Assembly (NCBI GenBank): GCA_026126215.1
Contig: JAHCJQ010000024.1
Location: forward strand, 1-36,464
Reading direction: 5' to 3'
Origin: Alphaproteobacteria bacterium
GTDB taxonomy: Bacteria > Pseudomonadota > Alphaproteobacteria > Ferrovibrionales > Ferrovibrionaceae
Length of the DNA stretch: 36,464 bases
Part shown: in pieces, positions 8,770 to 17,084 of the stretch
How positions within the stretch are numbered: position 1 is the first letter of the stretch
How the letters are laid out: the number at the start of each line of letters is the position of its first letter
The notes under the pieces: generated by a model
Databases searched by the model: none
What the model was told of the DNA's origin: nothing
Seen by the model: the letters and a program-made list of their open reading frames with translations, nothing else
Made by a program: the position numbers and the translations under genes

Positions 8770-9866
8770 CGGCCGGGCTCCGGGGCATGGTGTGGCAGGC
8801 TGGCGAGCAGCAGGGACAGCAGTGCCGCGAGGATGGGCAAGGCGAGGGCAAGCCATCCGAACAGGGCGGCGTGCGCCGCCAGTTGCGCCAGCCCGAAAGA
8901 AGCGGCGGCGAGCAGGCAGGCGCCGAGGCCGGCCAGGCCGGCCAGGCGCCGCGCTCCGTCGGGCAGGCGCGTGCGCCGCACGAAGAGGGCGGCGGCGAGC
9001 AGGGCAAAGGCCGGAGAGAGTAGTGGGGTGACCAGGCGGCGGCCGAGTTCGGCGCGCAGCCGCGCCGCATCGGCGGCGCCCTCCTTGTCGTCTGCCAGGC
9101 GAGCGAGGAGCGTCGAAAGAGGCAGCGCATCCGGGTCGAGGCGCCGGCGGGCCTTGTCGACGTCCCGCCGCACCACGAAGCGGAAACTGTCGAAGGCGAG
9201 GGTCTGGATGCGGCCGCTCGCGCGGTCGCGTTCCTGACGCAGACCATCGCGCAGCAGCAACTCGAGCCCGTCCTCTCCCGACCTGGCGATGGCCTCCCGG
9301 GCGAGAAGGGTGACGGTCTGACCAGCGGCGCGTCCATCGTGGGCGATGAAGCTGTGGATCCGGCCACCGCTGTCCACCCTGCCGGCATGCAGCGCGAGGC
9401 CGGGCGTCAACTCGACGAACCCGCCCTGGGCCAGCGCCGCCCGCCCCAGGCTTGCGCGAAGGTCGAGTTGTTCGGCGCGCAGGGCCTGGGCGGCGCGCGG
9501 CGCGAGTTCGGCGGCAATCAGCAGTCCGGCCAGCAGCCCGGCAAGCCCGACCAGCCCGGCCGGGCGCAGCAGGCCGCCATCGGCGAGGCCGGCGGTGCGC
9601 AGCGCGACCAGTTCCGAATCGCGCGCCATCGCGCCATAGCACCACAGCGTGCCGACGAGGATTCCGACCGGCAATGCGAGCGCCAGCGGGGCGGGCAGGG
9701 CCAGCACCGCCAGCTTGAGAAACAGCGATACCGGTACGCCCTCGCCGATGACTTTGTCGGCATGACGCAGCACGAGGCCAAGCCAGAGCAGGCCCGCCAG
9801 CGCCGCCGTTACCAGGGCGGCGCCAACAGCCAGTCGTTTCAGCAGATATGCTTCCGCCCCCGTCAT
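8766..9866 (-). CDS. lptF: LPS export permease LptF
   Basis: LptF pairs with LptG in the LPS extractor. The 366-residue product starts MTGAEAYLLKRLAVGAALV, with a first helix at about residues 14-34. It has a coupling segment (YGAMARDSELVALRTAGL), a periplasmic domain and terminal membrane helices (LLAAASFGLAQLAAHAALFG, ALALPILAALLSLLLASL). LptF is told from LptG by the N-terminus and its position before lptG. A candidate promoter ends only about 10 bases before the ATG, so the mRNA may be leaderless. It is first in the lptF-lptG-lptD-surA-pdxA-rsmA run and is transcribed divergently from pepA. Confidence 0.95.
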   Translation of the reverse strand: MTGAEAYLLKRLAVGAALVTAALAGLLWLGLVLRHADKVIGEGVPVSLFLKLAVLALPAPLALALPVGILVGTLWCYGAMARDSELVALRTAGLADGGLLRPAGLVGLAGLLAGLLIAAELAPRAAQALRAEQLDLRASLGRAALAQGGFVELTPGLALHAGRVDSGGRIHSFIAHDGRAAGQTVTLLAREAIARSGEDGLELLLRDGLRQERDRASGRIQTLAFDSFRFVVRRDVDKARRRLDPDALPLSTLLARLADDKEGAADAARLRAELGRRLVTPLLSPAFALLAAALFVRRTRLPDGARRLAGLAGLGACLLAAASFGLAQLAAHAALFGWLALALPILAALLSLLLASLPHHAPEPGR

Positions 9867-9875
9867 CGCGCGGGA

Positions 9876-9905
9876 AGTATAGCGATCATGACGAGGGGTC
9901 GCTAA
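9876..9905 (-). promoter_or_regulatory. Candidate promoter of the lptF operon
   Basis: On the minus strand TTAGCG (9905-9900) and TATACT (9881-9876) are 18 bases apart. The -10 matches five of six positions; the -35 is poor. The predicted start near 9869 is only a few bases before the lptF ATG at 9866, and no ribosome-binding site is visible, which would imply a leaderless transcript. Confidence 0.35.
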
Positions 9906-9959
9906 GATGCGTTGACGTGGAGACATCCTTCCAGCCCCAGCCATTTTCCAGAGGTTGCA

Positions 9960-11459
9960 ATGAAGATCGGTTTCAAGGCTTCGGCGCTGTCCCATTCCGG
10001 CGCCGCTGTCGTGTTCGTCCTTGCCGAAAAGGAACTTTCAGCCAGCGCGCGGGAACTGGACAGGCGCAGCAAGGGCGCCATCCGGCGCGCCATCGCGCAT
10101 AGCCGTTTCACGGGCGCGCGGGGGCAGGTGCTCGAGATCATGGCGCCCGCCGAACTCAAGTTCTCGCGCATCGTTCTCTACGGCCTTGGCAAGGCATCGG
10201 AGGCTAACGAGCTTGCCTTCGAAGCAGCGGGCGGCGAGGTGACGCGGCGGCTGCTCGCGTCGGGCGAGAAGGAACTCAACTTCTTCTGCGACGACCTGAA
10301 GGGTGCCAAGATCGCCTGCGGCGAAGCGGCGGCCCGCATTGCTTATGGCGTGCGCCTCGGTTCCTACCGCTTCGACAAGTACCGGACCCGCCAGAAGGCG
10401 GAACAGAAGCCGAGCCTCAAGGACGTGATCATCGCCTGCGAGGAGACGGCGGCAGCCAAGGCAGCCTTCAAGCCGCTGGAGCGCATCGCCGAAGGCATCT
10501 TCTTCACCCGCGATCTGGTGACGGAGCCTGCCAATATCATCCATCCCGAGAGCCTGGCCCATGAATGCCGCAAGCTTTCGTCCCTCGGCGTCAAGGTCGA
10601 GGTGCTGGGCGAGGCGCAGATGAAGAAGCTCGGCATGGGCGCGCTGCTCGGTGTCGGCCAGGGTTCGGCGCGGGAGTCCCAGCTCGTCGTCATGCAATGG
10701 CAGGGTGCCTCGCGTTCGAGCCAGCCGGTCGCCTTCATCGGCAAGGGCGTCTGCTTCGATACCGGCGGCATCTCCATCAAGCCGGCCGCCGGCATGGAGG
10801 ACATGAAGTGGGATATGGGCGGCGCCGGGACGGTGATCGGCCTGATGCGGGCGCTGGCCGGCCGCAAGGCGAAGGTCAATGCCGTCGGCGTGGTCGGTCT
10901 GGTGGAGAACATGCCTTCCGGCACGGCGCAGCGGCCGGGCGATGTGGTCACCTCCATGTCGGGGCAGACCATCGAGGTGCTCAACACCGATGCCGAAGGC
11001 CGGCTCGTCCTGGCTGATGCGCTCTGGTACACGCAGGACCGTTTCAAGCCGCAATTCATGATCGACCTCGCGACCCTGACCGGCGCCATCATCATCGCGC
11101 TCGGGCACGAGAATGCCGGACTCTTCGCCAATGACCAGAAGCTCGCGGAGCGGCTCCTTGGAGCAGCCAGGGCGGAGGGCGAAGGGCTCTGGCGCATGCC
11201 GCTGTCCGATGAATACGACAAGGCCCTCGAATCGCCGATCGCCGACATGCAGAACATTGCCGGCCCCGGCGTGGGCGGCGGTTCGGTCACGGCCGCGCAG
11301 TTCCTGCAACGCTTCGTGAACAAGCTGCCCTGGGCCCATCTCGACATCGCAGGCACGGCCTGGTCGAAGAAGGATCGTCCCACCTCGCCCAAGGGGGCCA
11401 CCGCCTATGGCGTGCGCCTGCTCGACCGGCTGGTGCGCGACCACTACGAGTCGAAGTGA
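9960..11459 (+). CDS. pepA: Leucyl aminopeptidase (cytosol aminopeptidase, M17)
   Basis: A hexameric metallopeptidase that removes N-terminal residues in the cytoplasm; some PepA homologues also bind DNA. The 499-residue protein has the M17 metal site GKGVCFDTGGISIKPA, the MKWDMGGAG segment and the family signature NTDAEGRLVLAD. The ATG at 9960 is preceded by AGAGG at 9950-9954 and gives the normal N-terminus (MKIGFKASAL). An upstream in-frame GTG or ATG would only add a poorly conserved extension. It overlaps holC by 4 bases. In many proteobacteria pepA and holC lie together downstream of, or divergent from, lptFG, as here. Confidence 0.97.
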   Translation: MKIGFKASALSHSGAAVVFVLAEKELSASARELDRRSKGAIRRAIAHSRFTGARGQVLEIMAPAELKFSRIVLYGLGKASEANELAFEAAGGEVTRRLLASGEKELNFFCDDLKGAKIACGEAAARIAYGVRLGSYRFDKYRTRQKAEQKPSLKDVIIACEETAAAKAAFKPLERIAEGIFFTRDLVTEPANIIHPESLAHECRKLSSLGVKVEVLGEAQMKKLGMGALLGVGQGSARESQLVVMQWQGASRSSQPVAFIGKGVCFDTGGISIKPAAGMEDMKWDMGGAGTVIGLMRALAGRKAKVNAVGVVGLVENMPSGTAQRPGDVVTSMSGQTIEVLNTDAEGRLVLADALWYTQDRFKPQFMIDLATLTGAIIIALGHENAGLFANDQKLAERLLGAARAEGEGLWRMPLSDEYDKALESPIADMQNIAGPGVGGGSVTAAQFLQRFVNKLPWAHLDIAGTAWSKKDRPTSPKGATAYGVRLLDRLVRDHYESK

Positions 11460-11914
11460 CGGATATCGCCTTCTATCACCTGCAGCGGCAGCGTCTGGAA
11501 GAGGCGCTGCCGCTGCTGCTTGAGAAGGCGTACGAGGCGGGCCTGCGGGCGGTCGTGCTCGCCGGTTCGCCCGATCGCGTGGAGGCGCTCGACCAGAGTC
11601 TCTGGACCTACCGGCGGGAGAGCTTCCTGCCGCATGGCACAAAGCGCAACGGCAACGCGGCGGATCAACCCATCTTTCTGACCGCGGAGGAAGCCAATCC
11701 GAACGGCGCCAGCCTTCTCTTCCTCGTCGATGGCGGTGCATCGCCGGACTTCGTTGCGGGCTTCGCCCGCTGTCTCGACCTGTTCGATGGCAACGACGAG
11801 GCAGCGCTGGCGGCGGCACGCGGGCGCTGGAGCGCGGCGAAGGCGGCCGGGCACCGGCTGACCTACTGGCAGCAGGGCGAGCAGGGCGGCTGGCAGAAGA
11901 AAGCCGAGGCTTGA
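11456..11914 (+). CDS. holC: DNA polymerase III subunit chi
   Basis: HolC links the clamp-loader complex to single-strand-binding protein. The 152-residue product begins with the family pattern DIAFYHLQRQRLEEALPLLL. It contains LWTYRRESFLPHG, QPIFLTAEEANPNGA and LFLVDGG, all typical of chi. It starts at GTG 11456, overlapping the pepA stop as GTGA, so translation is probably coupled. Length is normal. The stop is 6 bases from that of the converging HAD phosphatase gene. Confidence 0.94.
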   Translation: MTDIAFYHLQRQRLEEALPLLLEKAYEAGLRAVVLAGSPDRVEALDQSLWTYRRESFLPHGTKRNGNAADQPIFLTAEEANPNGASLLFLVDGGASPDFVAGFARCLDLFDGNDEAALAAARGRWSAAKAAGHRLTYWQQGEQGGWQKKAEA

Positions 11915-11920
11915 GGCCGG

Positions 11921-12661
11921 TCAGAGTCCGAGGCGGGCGAGCAGCTCGGGCAGGTTGGTGATCACGTGGTCGGGGTCGGCCGGCCGGTTGTCGGGCAAGC
12001 CGACCTTGTGCATGTCCGCCCAGACCGTCCCGATGCCATGGCGCTTCGGTGCCGCCACCTCCCATTCCAGGTTGTCGCCGACGATCCAGGCCTCTTCGGC
12101 GCCGACCTCGCAGCGGCGCAGCAGTTCGGAATAAACCTGAGGTTCGGGCTTGCCGTAGCCAAGCTCACCCTCGATCAGCACGTGATCGAAGCGCGGCGCC
12201 AGCGCGAACCGTTCGATCTTGGCCCGCTGCGGCGCCGCCGCGCCGTTCGTGACAAGGGCGAGACGGAAACCCTCCGCGCGAAGCCGCTCCAGCGTCTCAT
12301 GCGCACCGGGAAAGAGGCGATACTCCGCCTCTCGCGTCCGGCTGAAATGATCGGCCAGCCGGTCGGCCATGTCCGGCTCCGCATGGCCGAGGGCGGAGAA
12401 GGCCCGGCGGACGACGATGCGGCGGGCCTCGAAGAGGTTCTGGCGCCAGTGCCGGTGATCGACCGGATCGGCCCAGAAGTCGCGCGCCGCTTGCAGGACG
12501 GTAGCGACGAGTGTCGACCGGTCGAGGCCGGTCGGAAGGTCGCCATAGGCGGCGACGGTGCGCGACCAGGCTTCCTCCGGCCGGCCATAGGCGGAGATCA
12601 GCGTGTCGTCCATGTCGAAGAAAATGGCGCGCGGCCTTGCGCCGCGCCGGACAGCGGTCAT
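11921..12661 (-). CDS. HAD-superfamily hydrolase
   Basis: A 246-residue haloacid-dehalogenase-type phosphatase. Motif I is FFDMDDTLIS (nucleophile Asp and DxD). Motif II is LVTNGAA. The motif III lysine is in GYGKPEPQVY. Motif IV is GDNLEWEV. An alpha-helical cap fills about residues 30-105 between motifs I and II, as in subclass IA. The substrate cannot be read from sequence; many relatives act on phosphosugars or nucleotides. The ATG at 12661 overlaps the stop of the upstream ABC-F gene as ATGA, so the two are likely co-expressed. Confidence 0.88.
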   Translation of the reverse strand: MTAVRRGARPRAIFFDMDDTLISAYGRPEEAWSRTVAAYGDLPTGLDRSTLVATVLQAARDFWADPVDHRHWRQNLFEARRIVVRRAFSALGHAEPDMADRLADHFSRTREAEYRLFPGAHETLERLRAEGFRLALVTNGAAAPQRAKIERFALAPRFDHVLIEGELGYGKPEPQVYSELLRRCEVGAEEAWIVGDNLEWEVAAPKRHGIGTVWADMHKVGLPDNRPADPDHVITNLPELLARLGL

Positions 12662-14562
12662 CGGCCATCCTCCGCCGCTTCCAGCGCTTCCTGTGCAGCG
12701 AGCCATTCGAGTTCCAAGGTCTCCATCTCGCTCCTGATCTGTCCCTGCCGCCGCAGCAACTCGTTCAGCCGTTCCTTCGGGCCGTCATAGACGGAACCTT
12801 GCGCCAGTTCCGCCTCGATCGCCGCCCTTTCCCGGGAGAGCTTGTCGATTGCCCGTTCCGCCGCCTTGGCGGCCTGGCGCAGCGGCTGCATCTCCGCCCG
12901 CCGGTCGGCGGCCTGGCGCCGGGCTTCGCGCCTTGCGCTTGCGCCATGAGCGGGCGATGGTCCGTTCCGTTCCGCCACGCCGGAAGTCGTCTCGGCGTGG
13001 CGGCGTCCGAGCAGCCGCTCGCGATAATCGTCGAGATCGCCCTCGTAGGGCTCGACCCGCCCGCTCTCGACCAGCCAGAGACGGTCGGCGGTGGCCTGCA
13101 GGAGGTGACGGTCGTGGCTCACGATGATGACGGCGCCCTCGTAGTCATTGAGCGCCTGCACCAGCGCTTCGCGGCTGTCGATGTCGAGATGGTTGGTCGG
13201 CTCGTCGAGAATGAGCAGGTGCGGGGCCTCCCGGGCGATCATGGCGAAGAGCAGGCGCGCCTTCTCGCCGCCAGAAAGATCGCCAATGCGCGTATCGCCG
13301 CGTGCCTGCGAGAGACCGAAGCGGCCGAGCCAGCCGCGCACCTCGGTCGGCGCGCGCTCCGGCATGGCCGACTGCATCTCCTGGAAGGCGGTCCGTCCGA
13401 GGTCGAATTCCTCGGCCTGATGCTGGCCGAAATAGCCCACCTTCAGTTTCGGCGCCACCACCATGCTGCCGGCGAAGGGTCTGAGGCGCCCGGCGACGAG
13501 CCGTGCGAATGTCGACTTGCCGTTGCCGTTGGCGCCAAGCAGCGCGATGCGGTCGTCAGGGTCGATCCGCAGGTTCAGCCGCGCGAGGACCGGATTTGCC
13601 GCCTCGTAGCCGACCGAGACATTCTCCATGGCGATGATCGGCGGCGAGAGCGGCGCCGGGCTGGGAAAACGCAGTTCGAGGCCGGCTTCCTCGATCATCG
13701 CCGCCACCGGCTGCAGGCGTTCTAGCATCTTGATGCGGCTCTGCGCCTGACGCGCCTTCGATGCCTTGGCGCGGAAGCGGTCGACGAAGGATTGCAGGTG
13801 GCGGCGCTGCGCCTCCTGGCGCTGGCGCAGGCTTGCCTGGCGCTCGAGCCGTTCGCGGCGCTGGCGCTCGTACTGGTCGTAGCCGCCGGCATAGAGGTAA
13901 AGCTTCGCCTGCTCGAGCGCCATGATATGCGTGGCCACGCCGTTCAGCAGGTCGCGGTCGTGGCTGACCAGGATCAGCGTGTGCGGATAGGTCCGCAGAT
14001 AGTTTTCGAGCCAGAGCGCGGCCTCGAGATCGAGATGGTTCGAGGGCTCGTCGAGCAGCAGCAGGTCGGGCTCGGCGAACAGGACCGCGGCCAGCGCCAC
14101 GCGCATGCGCCAGCCGCCGGAATAGGAGGAGAGGCGGCGCGCCTGCGCCGTTTCGTCGAAACCGAGACCGGCGAGGATGGCGGCCGCCCGCGCCGGCTGC
14201 GCGTCGGCGCGGATCGCCTGGAGGCGGGCGTGGATCTCCGCGATGCGGGCGGCATCTGTCGCTCTTTCCGCTTCCAGCAGCAGGCTGGCCCGTTCCCGGT
14301 CGGCGGCGAGGACGAAATCGCGCAACGCCTGCTCGCCGCCCGGCGCTTCCTGCGCCAGCCAGCCGATGCGTGCCCCGCGCCGAAGCTCGACGGCGCCCGA
14401 CTCCGCTTCTGCCTCGCCCATGATCAGGCGGAGCAGGGTGGTCTTGCCCGTCCCGTTGCGGCCGATCAGGCCAACCCTGTATCCGGCCGGGATCCGCGCT
14501 TCCGCCTGGTCGAGCAGCAGGCGGGAGCCGATCCTGTAGGTGAGGCTGGCGATCTTCAGCAT
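12658..14562 (-). CDS. ABC-F family ATPase (YheS/Uup-like)
   Basis: A soluble protein of 634 residues with two ABC cassettes and no membrane segment, as in ABC-F ribosome-associated ATPases. Cassette 1 has Walker A GRNGTGKTT, signature SSYSGGWRMRVALA and Walker B LLLLDEPSNHLD. Cassette 2 has GANGNGKST, DLSGGEKARLLFA and LLILDEPTNHLD. Between them lies the long charged linker (about residues 235-290, rich in Arg, Gln and Glu) that reaches the ribosomal P-site in studied members. A C-terminal coiled-coil tail (about residues 540-634) resembles YheS/Uup. Exact subfamily is unresolved. It is divergent from ndk. Confidence 0.93.
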   Translation of the reverse strand: MLKIASLTYRIGSRLLLDQAEARIPAGYRVGLIGRNGTGKTTLLRLIMGEAEAESGAVELRRGARIGWLAQEAPGGEQALRDFVLAADRERASLLLEAERATDAARIAEIHARLQAIRADAQPARAAAILAGLGFDETAQARRLSSYSGGWRMRVALAAVLFAEPDLLLLDEPSNHLDLEAALWLENYLRTYPHTLILVSHDRDLLNGVATHIMALEQAKLYLYAGGYDQYERQRRERLERQASLRQRQEAQRRHLQSFVDRFRAKASKARQAQSRIKMLERLQPVAAMIEEAGLELRFPSPAPLSPPIIAMENVSVGYEAANPVLARLNLRIDPDDRIALLGANGNGKSTFARLVAGRLRPFAGSMVVAPKLKVGYFGQHQAEEFDLGRTAFQEMQSAMPERAPTEVRGWLGRFGLSQARGDTRIGDLSGGEKARLLFAMIAREAPHLLILDEPTNHLDIDSREALVQALNDYEGAVIIVSHDRHLLQATADRLWLVESGRVEPYEGDLDDYRERLLGRRHAETTSGVAERNGPSPAHGASARREARRQAADRRAEMQPLRQAAKAAERAIDKLSRERAAIEAELAQGSVYDGPKERLNELLRRQGQIRSEMETLELEWLAAQEALEAAEDGR

Positions 14563-14586
14563 GGCTGGTGGCCGGGTTCAGGGGCG

Positions 14587-14615
14587 TTGCGGCGGGCCGC
14601 ATTAGTAGCTATAAC
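14587..14615 (+). promoter_or_regulatory. Candidate sigma-70 promoter of ndk
   Basis: TTGCGG (14587-14592) and TATAAC (14610-14615) are 17 bases apart, with a five-of-six -10. The predicted start near 14622 leaves a leader of about 35 bases before the ndk ATG. Confidence 0.55.
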
Positions 14616-14656
14616 GCCCGCCACTTCAACATCCAGATAGCACGGAACCAGATCTC

Positions 14657-15079
14657 ATGGCCAAGGAGCGCACCCTTTCCATCGTCAAGCCCGATGCCAC
14701 CCGCCGCAACCTGACGGGCGCCATCGTCGACCGGCTCGAACGGGCCGGCCTCCGGGTCGTGGCGCAGAAGCGCATCTGGCTGTCAAGGGCCCAGGCGGAA
14801 GCCTTTTACGGCGTGCACCGCGAGCGGCCGTTCTTCAACGATCTCTGCACCTTCATGACCTCCGGCCCGGTGGTGGTGCAGGTGCTGGAAGGGGACAATG
14901 CGGTCGCGCGCAACCGCGAGGTGATGGGCGCGACGAATCCGGCGAACGCCGCTCCCGGCACGATCCGCAAGGACTTTGCCGAATCGATCGAAGCCAATTC
15001 GGTGCACGGCTCCGATAGCGCGGAGAATGCGCGCAACGAGATCGCTTTCTTCTTCTCCGAGTGCGAGATCGTCGGCTGA
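14657..15079 (+). CDS. ndk: Nucleoside diphosphate kinase
   Basis: Ndk transfers phosphate from NTPs to NDPs through a phosphohistidine. The 140-residue protein has the family N-terminus [20 protein letters not shown]. The active-site histidine is in [12 protein letters not shown], and nucleotide-site residues are in the [19 protein letters not shown] segment. Length is normal. It is monocistronic by context: its own promoter candidate lies upstream, and a strong hairpin starts 14 bases after the stop, before converging genes. Confidence 0.98.
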   Translation: MAKERTLSIVKPDATRRNLTGAIVDRLERAGLRVVAQKRIWLSRAQAEAFYGVHRERPFFNDLCTFMTSGPVVVQVLEGDNAVARNREVMGATNPANAAPGTIRKDFAESIEANSVHGSDSAENARNEIAFFFSECEIVG

Positions 15080-15092
15080 CCTGAAGCTGGCT

Positions 15093-15115
15093 CTGCCCCG
15101 GCAGCGCCGGGGCAG
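15093..15115 (+). terminator. Hairpin terminator after ndk
   Basis: CTGCCCCGGC (15093-15102) and GCCGGGGCAG (15106-15115) form a perfect 10-bp GC-rich stem with an AGC loop, just after the ndk stop. The following T tract is weak (TCATT). It sits between converging genes, so it may stop transcription from both sides. Confidence 0.65.
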
Positions 15116-15119
15116 TCAT

Positions 15120-15218
15120 TCAGCGCGGCGCGCGCATCGAGGCCCAGGCCAGCACCAGTGCAAAGACGCAGGCGCCGGCCACCACCATCGCCAGATAGGC
15201 CATTTCCCCACCGGTCAT
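15120..15218 (-). CDS. Small single-pass membrane protein, 32 residues, unknown function
   Basis: An open frame with ATG at 15218 and TGA at 15120-15122. Its start is preceded by CGGGAG with 6 bases of spacing, one of the better ribosome sites in the window. The peptide has a short N-terminus (MTGGEM), one uninterrupted hydrophobic stretch of about 21 residues (AYLAMVVAGACVFALVLAWA) and a basic C-terminus (SMRAPR). By the positive-inside rule this suggests an outward N-terminus. An in-frame ATG at 15242 would give 40 residues (MDLFREFA added) but lacks a good ribosome site. It lies 73 bases after purN on the same strand. No family is recognised; existence of the protein is an inference from these signals. 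Confidence 0.5.
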   Translation of the reverse strand: MTGGEMAYLAMVVAGACVFALVLAWASMRAPR

Positions 15219-15291
15219 CGCAAACTCCCGAAACAGATCCATGGTTCCGGGAAAAGCTAAGGCGCGCGGTCACTTTCTGCCTTGACCTGCA

Positions 15292-15945
15292 TCATGTCGG
15301 CTCGATGGGATTGACCAGCATGCCGCCGGCCGTGCGCGCGCCGCTGATCTCGACCCGTCCGTCGCGGAGCGTGATGCGACCCTCTGCGATCCAGCGCAGC
15401 ACCATCGGATAGAGCCTGTGTTCGGCGCCAAGTACGCGCTCGGCCAGGCTCGCCGCATCGTCCCCCGCCTCGACCGGTACGGCCGCCTGGGCGATGATCG
15501 GGCCGGCATCCATCTCCGGCACGACGTAATGTACCGTGCAGCCGCTCAGCCGCACGCCGGCCGCGATCGCCTGGCCATGTGCATCTGCACCCTTGAAGGC
15601 GGGCAGCAGGGAGGGATGGATATTTATGATCCGCCCCTGCCAGCGCAGCACGAAGTCGGCCGTGAGGATGCGCATGAAGCCGGCGAGGCAGACGAAGTCC
15701 ACGCCATGGCGCGCCAGCACTGTGCCCACCTCGCGCTCGAACTCGGCCCGGGACCGCCCGCGATGGTCGATGGCGATTGCCGGCACGCCGGCGCGGCCGG
15801 CGCGTTCCAGCCCGGCCGCGTCGGGCCGGTTGGAGATCACGCAGGCGATCCGTGCCGGAAAGGCAGGATCGGCGCAGGCATCCAGCAGGGCCTGAAGATT
15901 GCTGCCGCGCCCGGAAATGAGGACGCCGGCCCTCACGCCCGCCAT
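15292..15945 (-). CDS. purN: Phosphoribosylglycinamide formyltransferase
   Basis: PurN transfers the formyl group of 10-formyltetrahydrofolate to GAR, the third step of purine synthesis. The 217-residue protein has the substrate loop [12 protein letters not shown], the catalytic core [13 protein letters not shown] (Asn and His) and [14 protein letters not shown] (catalytic Asp). These motifs separate it from the PurT type. The ATG at 15945 overlaps the end of purM by 13 bases, so the two are translated from one message. Length is normal. Confidence 0.97.
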   Translation of the reverse strand: MAGVRAGVLISGRGSNLQALLDACADPAFPARIACVISNRPDAAGLERAGRAGVPAIAIDHRGRSRAEFEREVGTVLARHGVDFVCLAGFMRILTADFVLRWQGRIINIHPSLLPAFKGADAHGQAIAAGVRLSGCTVHYVVPEMDAGPIIAQAAVPVEAGDDAASLAERVLGAEHRLYPMVLRWIAEGRITLRDGRVEISGARTAGGMLVNPIEPT

Positions 15946-17084
15946 GCCTCGTCGAGAAAATCGATCTCGACCCGGGCCGGTCCGCCACCCGTCGATGTCT
16001 CGATCCGGCCGATCCGCGTCACGCTCTCGCCGGCATCGGCCAGGACCTGGCCGAGGCGCCCGGCGTGCCCGGGATCGACCACGGCGACCATGCCGATGCC
16101 GCAGTTGAAGGTGCGCGCCATCTCGCCTGAAGCGATGCCGCCGGCATTGGCGAGCCAGCGGAAGACCGGCGGCGGCGACCAGCTACGGGCATCGAGCCGA
16201 GCCAGCGTGCCCTCGGGGAGGACGCGCGGAATATTCTCGATCAGGCCGCCGCCGGTGATATGCGCGAGCGCCCGGACCCCGCCTTCGGCGATAGCGGCAA
16301 GCGCGCTGCGGACATAGATCCGGGTCGGCGTCAGGAGTGCCTCGCCAAGCGCCTGGCCGGGGGCGAACGGCGCTGGATCGGACCAGCGCAGGCCGGCCCC
16401 GTCCGCAACCCGCCGCACGAGGGAGAAGCCGTTGGAATGCACGCCGCTCGATGCAAGGCCCAGGATGACATCGCCCGCCCGCACCTCGCGGCCGGTGAGC
16501 AGCCGCTCACGTTCGACGGCGCCGACGGCGAAGCCGGCCAGATCGTAGTCCTTGGCTGCATACATGCCGGGCATTTCTGCTGTCTCGCCGCCGATCAGCG
16601 CGCAGCCAGCCTGGCGGCAGCCCTCGGCAATGCCGGCGATGACCTTGGCCGCCGCCGTGGGGTCGAGTTTGCCGGTCGCAAAGTAGTCGAGGAAGAACAG
16701 CGGCTCGGCCCCCTGTACGACCAGGTCGTTGACGCACATGGCGACCAGGTCGATGCCGACCGTCCCGTGCCGGTCCGCCTCGATGGCGATCTTGAGCTTG
16801 GTGCCGACGCCATCGGTCGATGCGACCAGGATCGGATCCCGGTAGCCGGCCTGGCGGAGATCGAACAACGCCCCGAAGCCGCCCAGCGCCGAATCGGTCC
16901 CCGGCCGGCGGGTCGCGGCGGCGAGCGGCTTGATGGCTTCCACCAGTGCATCGCCGGCGTCGATATCGACACCCGCGTCGCGATAGCTCAGGCCGTTTTT
17001 CCGCCCCTTGTTGATGGCAGCCCCGCTCAGGGTTAAGGTGAAAGAAAGCGGCGCTGAAAATACCCTATCTGAACTGGTTTGCAA
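15933..17084 (-). CDS. purM: Phosphoribosylformylglycinamidine cyclo-ligase (AIR synthetase)
   Basis: PurM closes the imidazole ring of AIR with ATP, the fifth step of purine synthesis. Visible motifs are [17 protein letters not shown], the [10 protein letters not shown] segment, [31 protein letters not shown] and [13 protein letters not shown]. Family similarity begins near 17006 ([10 protein letters not shown]). The start is a problem: between there and 17084 there is no in-frame ATG, GTG or TTG, and the first canonical codon is the TTG at 17084, used here. That adds about 23 unfamiliar residues and falls upstream of a promoter candidate. An ATC at 17015, where an ATG would be ideal, or a CTG at 17030 may be the true start. 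Divergent from the DUF2066 gene. Confidence 0.93.
   Translation of the reverse strand: MQTSSDRVFSAPLSFTLTLSGAAINKGRKNGLSYRDAGVDIDAGDALVEAIKPLAAATRRPGTDSALGGFGALFDLRQAGYRDPILVASTDGVGTKLKIAIEADRHGTVGIDLVAMCVNDLVVQGAEPLFFLDYFATGKLDPTAAAKVIAGIAEGCRQAGCALIGGETAEMPGMYAAKDYDLAGFAVGAVERERLLTGREVRAGDVILGLASSGVHSNGFSLVRRVADGAGLRWSDPAPFAPGQALGEALLTPTRIYVRSALAAIAEGGVRALAHITGGGLIENIPRVLPEGTLARLDARSWSPPPVFRWLANAGGIASGEMARTFNCGIGMVAVVDPGHAGRLGQVLADAGESVTRIGRIETSTGGGPARVEIDFLDEAWRA
17057..17084 (-). promoter_or_regulatory. Candidate sigma-70 promoter of purM-purN
   Basis: On the minus strand TTGCAA (17084-17079) and TATTTT (17062-17057) are 16 bases apart, each matching four of six positions. Transcription would begin near 17050, downstream of the only canonical purM start codon. 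This is part of the purM start puzzle. Confidence 0.4.
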
